Assembly: GCF_034702125.1 (NCBI RefSeq)
Contig: NC_085868.1
Coordinates: 23,007,276-23,071,275 of the forward strand
Direction of reading: 5' to 3'
From: Engraulis encrasicolus
Taxonomy: Eukaryota; Chordata; Actinopteri; Clupeiformes; Engraulidae
Length of the DNA: 64,000 bases
Of the stretch, positions 1 through 45,085 are shown in pieces. The first letter of the stretch is position 1. Each line of letters begins with the position of its first letter. Below the pieces are notes generated by a model. The model saw only the letters and a program-made list of their open reading frames with translations, was not told the origin of the DNA and did not search any database. Both the position numbers and the translations under genes were made by a program.

Positions 1-143
1 ATTTTTCACACACATCAACTGGTAGGTATGTTGTAGAAGACCCATAGGGCTCTGATCAGAAGAAAAAAAACTATGAAACTCGCAATCGTATATGTGTCAG
101 AGTTTTATAGTTTTCCGGGTTTTTTTTTTAACTTGATTTAGTG

Positions 144-511
144 CAGCGGTTCTCAAACTTTTTCCATCATTCCCCCCTTCAGAGGGTCTGAATGCTTCCG
201 AGCCCCCCCTAAGCAACAGCAGTGCTCGGGCAGACTGATTTTGCAATCGCTGCGCAGAATCAAAGGAAAGGTGATTGGTAAGATTAAACAAAGAGGGGCT
301 GAAGTCGAATGCAGATGTGTGTTCATTTCTATGCTATTCAAATTCATTAATAATATAATGTTGGTGAGGGCTTTAAACTTATTCACTTATTGGCGAGACG
401 GGAAATAATTTCCTTGGGAGACAAAAAATCCAAAATCAGATGTCACACGCCCCCCCTGAGATGCCTCCGCGCCCCCCCAGGGGGGCTTACGCCCCACTTT
501 GAGAAACTCTG
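144..511. mobile_element. hAT-type miniature element
   Basis: The ends are CAGCGGTTCTCAAACTTT and the inverted ACTTTGAGAAACTCTG. The element is flanked by a perfect 8-base target duplication ATTTAGTG (136-143 and 512-519), the hAT hallmark. The interior has no transposase. Confidence 0.9.
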
Positions 512-592
512 ATTTAGTGAAAGACAAGCAGATCAATAGATGTATCCAATCATGTTGGACGCTCATAGACCTGATGAAATAGCTACATTTTG

Positions 593-744
593 GGGGGCGC
601 TGTGGCCCCCCACATTTGGGCTTGCATGCCCACCCACGGGCACCCCGGTTCGAGTCTGGCCGGGGTCATTTCCGGATCCTCCTCTGTCTCTCTGTCCCAT
701 TCGCTTCCTGTCACCATCTTTGACTGTCCTGTCAAATAAAAATT
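593..744 (+). mobile_element. tRNA-derived SINE
   Basis: A Pol III B-box (GGTTCGAGTCT at 647-657) sits in a tRNA-like head, followed by a body and a tail ending CTGTCAAATAAAAATT. It is flanked by an 11-base direct repeat GCTACATTTTG (582-592 and 745-755), a clear target duplication from target-primed insertion. Type is inferred from the B-box and tail; the family name is not assigned. Confidence 0.88.
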
Positions 745-1104
745 GCTACATTTTGTCACAGTAGTCACAGTATATGTTGACATAGTAGCCGATGTTTCTT
801 TTGGTGAAATTCAGCTTCCCAATGTTGATGGCATCTGTGCAGCCCCAAACCATGTCAGTCCCACGACCATGCTTGATTGTAAGCATGGGGCACCAAAGGC
901 TTCTCACCAAAAGACACATGCACGTCAACATGTACTGTGACTATTGAGGCAGATCCTCTCTACGGGATTTTAACACAGGGTTGTGCTCACTTTTGTGGGT
1001 ACATTTTGAGACATTAGTGGCTGTATTATGAATTATTTTGAGAGGGAAAAAAATTGAAATGGTTATATAAGTTGCACACTGGCAACTTTTTATTGTGTCA
1101 AAGT

Positions 1105-1305
1105 TCAATAAAGACGCTTTTGCACACCTCTGTAGTTGGGCAGGTGCGTAGGATGTTATCCCAGCCGGGTTGTCAGTCAAGTGAAAAGAAATCCCGCACA
1201 CTGTCCATTCCACCAACAAACTTTAATATAACGTTTCGGTCATCCGACCTTCTTCAGGTCACCTTTACCTGAAGAAGGTCGGATGACCGAAACGTTGTAT
1301 TAAAG
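1105..1305. mobile_element. Penelope-like fragment with inverted hammerhead-like hairpin
   Basis: Two 42-base arms (1218-1259 and 1267-1308) are inverted with one mismatch and a 7-base loop. Each carries CTGAAGA, a GGTC/GACC stem and GAAAC, the core pattern of a hammerhead ribozyme as found in Penelope-like elements. The segment is flanked by a 16-base direct repeat TTTATTGTGTCAAAGT (1089-1104 and 1306-1321). No protein remains. Confidence 0.6.
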
Positions 1306-1595
1306 TTTATTGTGTCAAAGTAAATTTTTTGTAATGTTGTCCCATGAAAATATATAATTACAAATCTTCAGATATGTGAGGTGTGTACTCGCATAGTGAC
1401 ACACTTCATGGATTGTCCCATGTTGAAGTCAGTCTGTGTTGATTTATGTGAAAGGTTCTTCAAATTAGAAATGGCTCATTAATAGGGCTGGGTTCAAAAG
1501 ATCGAATTGCGATCCAATATCGATTCACGCTCAAAAAATGTGATATCGATTCACAACTTTGTGGATCGATCTTTTGCAGATGATTATAGGTGCTA

Positions 1596-2809
<1,214 letters not shown>

Positions 2810-3059
2810 CTTTCTCTCTCATACCAAGTTTTTCATGTTTGTGTGGGCATCAAATGCTGAGATATTTATGTTTTTAGAGCTGGTCTTAGAATTCTAAGCA
2901 TAAATGGGTTAAAGTAACAACCCAGCAATACAGAAGATTGATATCAAATCGAATCGGATCGCATCGGATCGGATCGTGGATCGAATTGGATCGTGACCCT
3001 CTGGATCGGAATCAAATCGATCCAGGAAATTTGGATCGATTCCCAGCCCTACTCATTGA

Positions 3060-5217
3060 ACATACACCGTGACCATGGGTTGACAAACACATAGACAGAC
3101 AGAGTAAATGCAATGCAATACCCTGCTTAACCACTTCTGAGGGGTCAGATAATCACTATGGGCTATGTCTTAAAGGTTCAGTGCGTATAAACTTACCAGC
3201 CCTGAGAAGTGACAACTCAATACCCATTGCTGTTATCACTGACAGTTAAAAAATGGAAATTCCCAAGCATTTATGCTTGCACAGTAGGCCTATGACGTTA
3301 AAGATGGTGCGTGAATATGGATTGTTGACCACCATATGTGTACACACAAATGTAAAATTAGCAGCCAAACGAACTACTTGACATTAATAATTGTGAAATT
3401 GTTACCAGAGCTGTACTATGTGGTTATGAAAGGCAGCCACACACGTTTGTGATACTGAACACCTAGCAATGTTACACGCTGCACCTTTAAGTGGTTAGTT
3501 CACCCAGGTGGCCCAGTTCCAACTCCCCTTCCGCCTTTGTGATCTCCATTAGCTTGATCAGCTTACGGACATTAACATAATAGGACTTACCTCAGACGCG
3601 CACAGGCAACCGACCCATTGTTATGACGCTACCTGGCAGGTCACAGTGTGTGTGAGGCTTGCGCACCAAAACAACACATAAACACACTAAACGTAGACAG
3701 TATGTTATGCTAAGCTTAGACAGTATGCTAAGTTGTTGTCTTTTGGTCAACTGACGGTAAGAACTCAAAGCACATGCTGCATGTAAGGACAATACACACC
3801 AACGCACTAAATTAAGACAGTATATATGCTAACTTCACTAAGTTTGCTATATTGTTGTTGTCTTTTGGTCAACTGATGGTAAGAACTCACAGCCCATTCT
3901 GCGTGTAAAGACCAACTGACAGAGATATCACAATGGTGACATACTGGCGTAGGCCACCACTTAACAGCACAAACAGGGTCGCTTCAGAACGTGCTGAAGA
4001 AGGTTCTGCACTGCTATGTGTGGGTGTCTGCCCTGTCTACAATTTTCACTTTAAAACAGCCAAGTTTTTTAAAATAATTAATAAAAAGTTTAATAATAAA
4101 AAAGTTCCTTGGACTCCCTCCCTTTTGACAGATTTGGCTGAGCCCTAGGGCACAGTTATTTGAAAGGGCACCTCATCCCCTTTCTCCCTGGGCCGAGGAC
4201 AACTGACCTGTTTATCCCCCCTGTCAGCTTCGCTGAGCACAAACACATACCAAGAGAGTAAGCCTATGTTGTGTTCTTGTCTCTCAACCAAGTGACAGTG
4301 CACACTTGCGGGTCACACACAACACTTTCACACACAAAAGTAAGAGCGTGTTATCACTTGACTGATTGACAGTGGTAACTGACTGGGAGTGGTGCCAACA
4401 GCAGTTCATGAAAGCATGTAGGCATCAACTGGCCACTCTATTGTACAATCTGCTGAGCTGTGGGAAACTGACTGGGTGAAACAGGCCAAACAACAATCAC
4501 CCTAAAAGCAGCAATGGGCCACCTAGATTCAGCAGCTGTAGTCTGCTACCATAACATGTACTGTGTCCCAAAATGTCCCAAGATTTCACATGGGCAGCAG
4601 TCATATATTGTTAAAAATCCTAAACACATCTGTTCAATGAATAACAACAAAAATTGAAGTTGAGAAATAGTCTTATTGGCAAAAAGAGAGCAGATGTACA
4701 GTATATGTGTAGGCCTTTATCTGTTGAATAACATCAGAAATATTTAAATGGAGAAAATGTTATTTCAATGTAATTATCTTATATCAGAAGACATACAGTA
4801 AAGATAGCACATGTATATTTTTTGGATGGATGATTCGTCAGTACATGGCGAGATATGTCCTTTTGTGTCTACTGGAGCACAGAAATGCTTAGTCATCCAG
4901 TGTCTATTCACAGCCAAGACTCAAGCAAGACTTCTGCTCTTGAGGAACGAGTGATGTAGCAGCGGGAAACAGCTTTTAGATTGGTCAGCTGTTAAGATGA
5001 TTTCTGCTTATAAAAATACAATAGAGTCGGATAGAGTGTTGTGCATTATAATACTGTAGAATGGAACAAAATATAATATAATGGAAATGGAAAGGACTTT
5101 TCATGTACCATGAGTCTGTGGGGAATTGATTATGAGACAACACATGATCATGGATTTGACATCTTGATGGTACTACCGCAAGATAAGCAGAGGTGGAGGC
5201 CTGTGGAGGTTGTGGAC
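3060..5217. other. non-coding; local duplication, no gene seen
   Basis: A stretch of about 110 bases with GTTGTCTTTTGGTCAACTGA and GGTAAGAACTCA is duplicated (about 3685-3795 and 3810-3915). Around 4080-4140 an A/T-rich AATAAAAAAGTTCCTTGGAC tail resembles sequence near 52740, suggesting a shared retroelement tail. Nothing else is recognised. Confidence 0.6.
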
Positions 5218-5219
5218 TA

Positions 5220-5773
5220 CACTGCCGTGCAAAACAAGAACGCAGTAACTCAAAAATGGTCGAATTGTTTTAGATCGGAAATGGGCTTTAAACTACCTCA
5301 TTTGTCTTGTGTCAAAAAATGGTGGTCCAACACCGTCCAGTTTTAGAGAAAAATAATTTTGAAAGTGCAAAAATGACCAAAAAAAAGTTACTGCGGTGTT
5401 GGACTAAAGGTTACGTCGTGCAAAACAAAAACGCAGTAAGTCGGTGAGTTACTGCTGCACTTTCCAATGGGAATGGTGTGGGAGTAGACAGTAATACTTG
5501 CCAAGAACGCAGTAACTCCTGCAGTAACTCCATTTTGTGGCAGTAATACCAGCCAAGAACGCAGTAACTGTTTTTTGTGGCAAAAAGACAAATAAATGTT
5601 GTTTTTTCAGTTTTTTTGTGTGCATTTAATTTCTATCCTAAAAAAGTATAACCAGGAAGTGTCACCACCACTTTACCGACAACACAGTTGTCGCGCCATA
5701 TAGGAAACTTTGAAGCCTTTTTTCTCAGTTTGCCGTTTTCAGAGTTACTGCGTTCTTGTTTTGTACGGCAGTA
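5220..5773. mobile_element. TA-flanked inverted-repeat element (mariner/Tc-type miniature)
   Basis: The left end CACTGCCGTGCAAAACAAGA and the right end, read inverted, TACTGCCGTACAAAACAAGA, continue together as ACGCAGTAACTC. TA lies on both sides (5218-5219, 5774-5775). Internally the AACGCAGTAACTC motif recurs several times (about 5430, 5500, 5555). No transposase is present. Confidence 0.85.
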
Positions 5774-5775
5774 TA

Positions 5776-6787
5776 GTTCATATCAGCATTCCATCCTTTG
5801 AGTTAAGAATGCAAGTGGTGTCCGGGCGGAATGAATTGTAGCTATGTTTCCTGCTTAGTTCACTGCAATTTCACGCCTCGTAACCTGGCTGACCCACATC
5901 ACTTCCCTTTGGCAGGCACCGCTGCCCCCTGGGGGCCAGAGCTTGTCACCAGCCATCAAAGGCAGCCAACAGGCTGATTACTTTAACCTTCCCATTGAGA
6001 TTTGCGAACTTTGACTCTCCACACAACTTTGTGTGTAAGTTGAAGGTCTACAGCAAAACCTTCTCAGGAATAAGTTAGACCAACGATTCTCAATCTTTTC
6101 AGAAGAAATGTTGAAGTGATCTAACCGTTAGATGTCTGCCCTGAAAATGTGCTAAAGCGTTCTGTAGATTTCAAGACTAAGGTCACACACCTATCCATGT
6201 TATCTGGAAAAACTACAGTAAAACTCTTCATCGATAAGTTAGTTGTCTCCTTGCATTAGAGGTAAATGTGTGAAATACCTGTATAGGTTACAAGACTGCA
6301 ATAAGCAGTTTTAGAATATGTTTGGCCCCGCAGACAACATACCAACAAAAAAAATACAGATGCTCCCTAAAAAGTCCCTAAACTGCACATTAAGTTATAT
6401 TAGTCTGAAATAATTTAGTGGTAAGACCCAGAGCTATGCCCAGAATGTGTAAAATGTTTTATGATGAAGTGTATAATTAGGGCCCAAGCACCACTGTGGC
6501 CTGCACCAGAGGTGCGCGAAGCCCTGTTGCTTTTTTGGGTAAGAAAACACCATTGCTTTTCTACGTATTCTTTTTTCCTCTTATTTTTGTTGACCATCCT
6601 CTTCCTCTTCATCATCCTCTGTCTTCTCACAACCCTTGGAAGATTTGCTGAGCTCATCGAAGCAACCAACCTGTCATTTTTCCCCCCACATCAAACAGGA
6701 AGTGATGTAATTTGGTTCACATCACTGCTATTGATTTTTACATGCTCCTCCCAGATGGTTCATGATATTAAAAGGGTGTATGTGGGA
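5776..6787. other. non-coding, nothing recognised
   Basis: Mixed sequence, no convincing exon, no clear element boundaries. A segment starting AGGGCCCAAGCACCAC near 6480 looks like part of a dispersed repeat. Confidence 0.5.
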
Positions 6788-6914
<127 letters not shown>

Positions 6915-7499
6915 ACTTGAAAATATCTGTGGATGGTGAAGTAGGGAAGGTGAAGTTTTTCCGTTTCTTTCTGTTCTTAATTTAATCCAAAGTCTCAAAT
7001 TTAGCCTAACAGCTTGCAACACGTATCAGGTATCACTAGCAGCAGTCAACTTGAAAGTTCATCTCGTCTTAAAGTTGTTTCATTTCGTAATCTTTGAGAT
7101 GTTACTTTAGCCAAAGAGCTACAAGCAGAAGAGACAATGGAGAACATGATGAAATTAAAAGGTGTGAATTCACCCCCACACAACTTCATGCAAGGGATCC
7201 CATTTGCTCTCCTTCATGGTCTTCACCTCTGTTTAAATAATCCTGAAAAGTCCAGGCCTCTCGTGATGAGATCTTTTTTTTTTTTACCTGTGGTAATGCT
7301 TGTTCTTCATCTTGAAGTCTGACTTTTTCACTTGAGGATTAGTGTTTTTGCTTCGATTTTTGGATTTGTATGTTGGATATTTGATTGGACTGATTTAGGA
7401 AATCAGTTAAATGGTAGTCTTGCTTGATGTGTCCTTGTGTTTGATTCTTTCTTTCTTCCTTCCTCTCGTTCCTTCTTTCTTTCTTTCTTTCTTTTTTAG

Positions 7500-38976
<31,477 letters not shown>

Positions 38977-40295
38977 CGCCCCCCCAGGACTGATTGGTTG
39001 CTGGTAGTGAGAGGAGAGTGGGCATACTGCAGCTCCGCCCTCTGAAACCCAGTGGACTTCCTTTATCCTCTCAGTTCTAGCACATAAATAAGCTGAGAGA
39101 ACGTAGATGCTCAGAACAGCCATCTCCTCTCCACCACCCCCAGGCCAGGTAGCCGATAATGCAAGCCATGTTCCAAGTACTTTGGCTCATCCAATCAAAA
39201 TCAATCATGCTTTTGGAAGCTTGGGAAGGGACATCCTAGTTCCGGAAGGGACACTTGTAATATATTGAAGAGAAGAATTCCTGATGCTGTGGATGATGTC
39301 AGACTTTTTTGGTTGGTTTTAGTGGCGACAGGATGTTTTCAGCATTGGTGCACATATTTTTTGTTTCCGTGGTGGAGTTCACCTCTAGTGTAAGTAATCA
39401 GTGTTTTTTTTATTTCAGAGATGAATGACCACAGCGTCTTCACTACAATTGAAAATAACAAATAGTGGCTACTCTGATGTAACAGAATATATCTCTGGCA
39501 TATCATGTGTTGGAAATCATGAACTTAGTGGAAGAGACATCGGGATGGATCTGGTCACCTCGCCCAAACCACATAGGCTACTTAAACAGCCAATCAAACA
39601 AAGGCAGCTTTCTGATTGGATGCTGGTGCTGATGGTCAGCTGAACCCCACCTTACCCAAACTCACCATTAATAGGCTCGTTCGTGACGAAGCTGTGCTGC
39701 TTTTGCTAGGCAGTGGGCATGTGCACTTTGCCAGTTTGATGCATTCTGGTTCGAAGTTTCTAACCACAATGCATCAAACTGGCAAAGTGCGCATGCTCAC
39801 TGCTTAGCAAAAGCAGCACTGCTTCGTCACGAACAAGCCTAATGTGTGGGGTGGAAAAGGGCATAATTTGAGGCATATTCCTACAGGGTGGTTTGGTGAC
39901 TAACCCAGCCGAGTTAACCCAGAGTGAGTCATGAGATATCTAGTAGAAGCAACTTGTAGGTTCCTTCTACTATCAAAATAAAGCCACAGGCCTTGGCTAT
40001 TACGAGAGTTACGACGTGCTCTGTGTTCGTCACATAACCGGGTATTCTATGCCCACTTGGTTATCAATCAAGCAGTTGCTACCCCAAACAAAACACTTAA
40101 TGTTTGCAGACTTTTTGTTACCATGTCAGGATGTCAAAAGGAAGACGTTACTTCCAGTAGAAAAAAAGGGAAATTTTGGATGGGAAACAAAACTTTGCTG
40201 GTATTGCAGCACTTTTTAAATCTGTGTGTGTGCCTGTTTTTACACGAGTGTTTATTTTTGCATTTGTATTAAAGTCCCTTGTTTTTTGTTTACTT
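38977..40295 (+). other. lrrfip1: probable lrrfip1 3' UTR
   Basis: No further coding exon follows the stop. Candidate poly(A) signals are AATAAA at 39977-39982 and ATTAAA at 40268-40273. An inverted-repeat miniature element (39672-39842) sits inside the UTR. The exact end cannot be fixed from sequence. Confidence 0.55.
39672..39842. mobile_element. inverted-repeat miniature element, family A copy 1
   Basis: Two arms of about 79 bases: TAGGCTCGTTCGTGACGAAG at the left, inverted CTTCGTCACGAACAAGCCTA at the right, sharing GCACTTTGCCAGTTTGATGC. Nearly no spacer. It lies in the predicted 3' UTR of lrrfip1, so the mRNA could form a long hairpin. Confidence 0.88.
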
Positions 40296-41605
40296 TTTTG
40301 TTCGTTTTTTGTCATCAAACTGTGATGGCACTTGAAAGGATCGACAAACTATGGATAACAGCATACTCTTCCAAAAGAAACCTTCATCTCAACTCACAAC
40401 AATATCATGGTAATTTCTGACGGTTTTAGAAGAACATGTCAAAATAAGAGATCGCACTTAACACAGTGTAATCCACTGCTGAATCTGGAATTTGATAGCC
40501 TAGGAAATCCCATGCTGCTTTGCACAAACGTTCTGATCTGAAAGACAGCATGGAATCTGTACACAGAGAACAAACTAAATTGGTGCATCCAATCCCATGG
40601 GATTTACAGTAGGCAGGTCTCCAGACCTTGTCTCACGTGTGATTAGGTGTGGTGATAACCAGACAAGGCATTTGACTGATTCTCCACTGAGTTGATTGTA
40701 CATGCTGCTGCATTGGAGCTCACAGTAATGGTTCAAACATCTGGGGCCATGTACTAAGACGTCCGTACAGTAGATGTCTGTAGCTACTTACGTAGCTTTT
40801 TTTGTGCATAATCAAGCTTTGTACATGAGCCCCCTGGTCTCGTCAGCTATAGGCCTACACTTTTAAATGGTACTGGAATATATTTACTCTTTTCACATTC
40901 TGTATTTTCCCCGTTCCTAGTGTTTATTATAAGTGCTAAATTGTACGGCAACTGAAGTTCTTCTTGGAGATTGAAGATCTCTAATCCTCTAATTCAAAGG
41001 TGTCTTCAGTTCTAAGAACTGACAGTGAATGACTAGGATCAGGAGCGGAGCTAAAGGGTGGGTCCAGCAGGGCATTTGCTCCTTGGGCCTGCCATATTGG
41101 TGGTGGTGGCCATATACCATACGCCATGGTGGGGGCGTGTTAATATGCTGTTGAGTATCCCGAATATGAGGCTTATATCCCAGATATGATCAAATTTGGG
41201 ATTATGTTTTTATATGAGTAGGAGTGTCATATCCCGGTCTGCGTTCTTGGAAATTATAGAATTCACTTCAAATGTGTGTTGCCTGGATACCAGCAACAGC
41301 GTTCTATGGGAAGCCTCGGTATCCGGCATAAGGTGTTCCCATGCGTCAATATCCCGGTTTCTTTCAGAATATTCCACCTAGCATATTCTGATTTCTCAAA
41401 ATCAGGAAAAGGTGTTTATATGTTCAAACACAAATTTGGGATAATCCTGATCATTTTCGGGGTACTGAACTGCATATACAAAACGCACTAAGTAGTGACT
41501 TTCGCAGGTTATATGGGGGCCCCCATCAATGTCTGGTCCTGGGGGCCTGTGTTCAATTGTTCCACCCCTGACCACTGATGTAGGTATTATGGATACACTT
41601 ATAAT
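40296..41605. other. intergenic; one possible inverted repeat
   Basis: About 40740-40845 has GGGGCCATGTACTAAG with inverted CTTTGTACATGAGCCCC at the end, probably another miniature element. The stretch 41040-41580 has GGGCC-rich repeat-like text without clear ends. Confidence 0.5.
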
Positions 41606-41830
41606 CAGGGCTCGAGTTGTAGGGGGACAATCAAAATGGTCTAAAATCATCCCCCTCAATGAAAATGGTCAAAAATCATCCCCCTCTAAAACAGGCATCC
41701 TTTCTTCACATATTGTGTTAAAATTGCACTTTTAACAACTTCATTTTCAAAATGTTCTCCCCCGAACCCCCAATAATCATAATCCATCTCTGACCATCCC
41801 CCCTGCTTTGATTTTACAACTCGACCACTG
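41606..41830. mobile_element. hAT-type miniature element
   Basis: CAGGGCTCGAGTTGTA at the left, inverted TACAACTCGACCACTG at the right. Target duplication CTTATAAT (41598-41605) / CTTGTAAT (41831-41838). Internal AAAATCATCCCCCTC repeats. Confidence 0.9.
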
Positions 41831-41838
41831 CTTGTAAT

Positions 41839-44438
41839 GGTGTAGTAGAAAATGAGAATATGTCAGTCAGTCTCCAAGACCAAATCCAGCTGCTGCTCCA
41901 CTTCCATGACCTGTATGGAGGACGACCTTCACAGACAGACTGACAGCCAAACAGACAGACAGACAGACGACCCCCAAGTGGGCATCAGTAGGCCTACGGG
42001 CGTGTTATTAAGAGCTGCGAGGTGAGATGGTGTCATTTCACTCCTCTAGACTTCCTCAGGCTGAAACCGATATCATTGACAGCCATGTTGTAGAGTGAAT
42101 GTGTGAGTTATGTCCATGTCGGTTATGTTAGCGGCAGTCGTGCACTTGGCAGTTATGTCAATGCTGGTTATGTCAACGGCGCTTTTCATAATAACTCGGA
42201 GCGCTTTCCATGCTGTAGTCTGTTAGGGATACTCATCTCGCCTCAATTAAGCTTTAAGCACTCAAAACCATGGAGCAGTGAAATCTTGCTCTTTGTGCAA
42301 TAACTGAAATGTTGAGGTTGTACTTTGACTAAATGCACAGGTCACAAAAAATAACAACAATAAAAAAACAATAATGCAAAGTAACCAGGTTACTGTCATA
42401 TTTTCATTGTAAAACAATACTGTTAATAATACATGTGTTGTACAGCGCCCTTGAAAGCACCCAAGGCTGTGTAGGTATCTGTACTACATGTGTCTGTGTG
42501 CTTGTGGGAACTAGCAGCAAAAGGAAAAAAGATGTCTTGAGGTGCCTTTTGAGAAAGGCCCATGAATGGGGCACTTTGAATATGGTGGGGTAGTTTATTC
42601 CAAAGGGTGGTTAACTTGTAGGTAGGCCTACATGAAAGGCTCCGTATTTAAGGAGTATAGGGGTGGAAAAGGATTGCAAAGTAGTGGGGAGCCAGCAATA
42701 AACATGTTCACCATATCCATGTACAATGTCTAGCCCATATGCTGTATTAATGCCGTGTTCACCTCCAGTGTAAATGTATTGTAATCACGAGTCATGAAGC
42801 CGTTCTGTTGAAGTATGACCAAAAGGGGGCAGTATAGGATAGCCATCTAAAACACACTGTCTGCAAACCTGAACCTTTGCATTTGATGTGTATGTAATCT
42901 TTTACAAAAAGAAAGAAAACCTATGCCAGTAAATACTTTTTAATATAATGATAAACACACAACACAATACATGTGCAGTTTATGGGTAGGCCTACACGTA
43001 TGTTGCAGGTCAGTGGTTCTCTTTTTTGAACTAACACCTCCTTCACCTCCTGCCAACATCCCCGTTGAAACTGGGCCCCCCACGTCTTAGCGGTCTCCTT
43101 CTCAACACCCCAAAAGGGCTCCATAACGCCCCCTGGGGGCCTGTAGAGCCCCCGTTTACAAACACTATTGTAGGCCTGCGTTACAGACATCAAACATGTA
43201 CATAAAACACAGTGGGAGAGGAGAGCTACTGCATGTGTAAGGGCAGTAAATATCCGGGAAGTGGATGAGTGCCAAAATGGAGATGAGCCAACTTGTGTGG
43301 TGACAGTGTGGAGGATGCATTCTGATGACCACTTGGAGGCAGCATTGTACAGGCATCTAAGACACACACAGAGACAGTAATATACTGTACAACACACAGC
43401 GCATAGTAAACAGTCACCATTGCATTTGCTCTGTCCTTAAACTGTTGGACAAGCAAAACTATGTCACTCATTGAGGAAAATTTTTATTCTGAAAAGTTCA
43501 AAACACTATAGGGACAAGACACACTTCACTATAGGTACAAGACACACATCCATCGGTACATCAATGGCCCCTAATGTAGGCCGGGATATGAGTACAGGGA
43601 GGCATGACCAAATGTTCAAAAATTCAACCGGATGGGGAGAAGGGGTAGCAGATATCTGAGAAGGAGGCTAGATAAATGACCAGGTGACGTCATGTGTCTA
43701 AACAGGCTAGATGGAACAAAAAATGCTACCTACATGATTTGATTGAATTAAATGTGGCAGACTCTCAGTCGTTATGTGAACATAGAATTCAGTATATACG
43801 TACATAGGCCTACACACGACAACTTGGCTATTGTCATTCTGCCTATAACACACTTTTACACCCTGCTATGCAATGCATAGCTAATGATACACAAGGCAAC
43901 CTTTTCAGCAGGTTGCCAGGCAATGGTTCCTAAATTTCTGATGGAAGTTGTTTGCTGCTGATCTGATTTCTCTTGATAAAAGTGTTACAGCGAAAAACAA
44001 TAAACAGCATCTTATCATATCGTTACCCTGTGTATCATCACCTTAAGGAGTTTTTTTTAAACCCTTTTCAATCTGTCCTCAACTGACTCACCAGGCTTTT
44101 TGGGATGACAAGAGCTGCATGTTAATCAGGCTTCATTGAGGCCCCACCATGCTTCCTTCCCAAACCCTCTGTACTGGCAAGCAGGCAGGCAGTGTAGTGC
44201 CAAGGACTGAACTTCATTTGCATACTAAGAAAGAGAGAGGATGAGGGACAGGGTTAAATGTATCTGGAATAGCAGACAAAAGAGCTGAGTTGAAACTTTT
44301 AGGAAACTTTGGATTTCATTTTGGGACCTTGAAGATGGTTCACTTTTAATCCAAAATGACATTTTAGAACTGAAATACTTTTTTTTACGTGCAACCACAT
44401 CTCCAGAGGTGCCAGGCATATGGCACATGAGGCTGATC
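41839..44438. other. intergenic, no gene seen
   Basis: Around 43010-43170 a GTGGTTCTC…GCCCCC-rich segment resembles a degenerate hAT miniature element. Nothing else is recognised; open stretches are short and without homology. Confidence 0.5.
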
Positions 44439-44878
44439 TGCACAGTAAAAAAATGCAGTGTTAATGAAAAACCTAGAGAGTTGATTTAACCTCTTATAGA
44501 GTGCATTTTGTCCCAGACCCAGAGCACTCTCTGAGTGCGTTGCAATATGCGACCTTGCCTCCTCCACTTGTGCTTGTCTCCTTGTACCAGGAAGTGATAT
44601 GTCATGATGATGACATCACTGACAACAGCATTATATTTCAATATCTTGCAAAAGCTCAATTGTAGAGTCTTTTTCTCATTTGCAATTGGGATGGAGAATG
44701 AAAAACAGTCCCTTGAAAGTTGTTGTGGCTAAGCTGACAGTTGGGAAACTTTATCGTTTTCCCCACGGAGGAGGGGCCAGGAGGTGGGACGAGGAGACAA
44801 GCACAAGTGGAGGAGGCAAGGTCGCATATTGTAACGCACACGCTATGTGCTAAATAAGCACTGCATTTTTATACTGTG
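44439..44878. mobile_element. TA-type miniature element (outer) carrying an inserted hairpin
   Basis: CACAGTAAAAAAATGCAGTG at the left and inverted CACTGCATTTTTATACTGTG at the right. Between them sits a second inverted-repeat element. Confidence 0.7.
44536..44838. mobile_element. inner inverted-repeat element
   Basis: Arms of about 45 bases: GTGCGTTGCAATATGCGACC at the left, inverted GGTCGCATATTGTAACGCAC at the right, continuing through CTTGCCTCCTCCACTTGTGC. About 200 bases of spacer. Confidence 0.8.
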
Positions 44879-45085
44879 TGAAGAAGCCTTTTTGGATAGA
44901 TAGAGGGTGAAAGAAGTCCAACTTCTTGTAATTCAGCAATCTCGACTACAATGATACAGGAAGAAGACACTTCACTGTCATAGAAGGTCCCACCCTCATT
45001 TTATAGGCTATAGCGCTTATCAAAACACACAAGGTTGCTTAGCATTACATCTCTGTAGGTGTGTGTGGGTGGGTAGGCTATTGTT

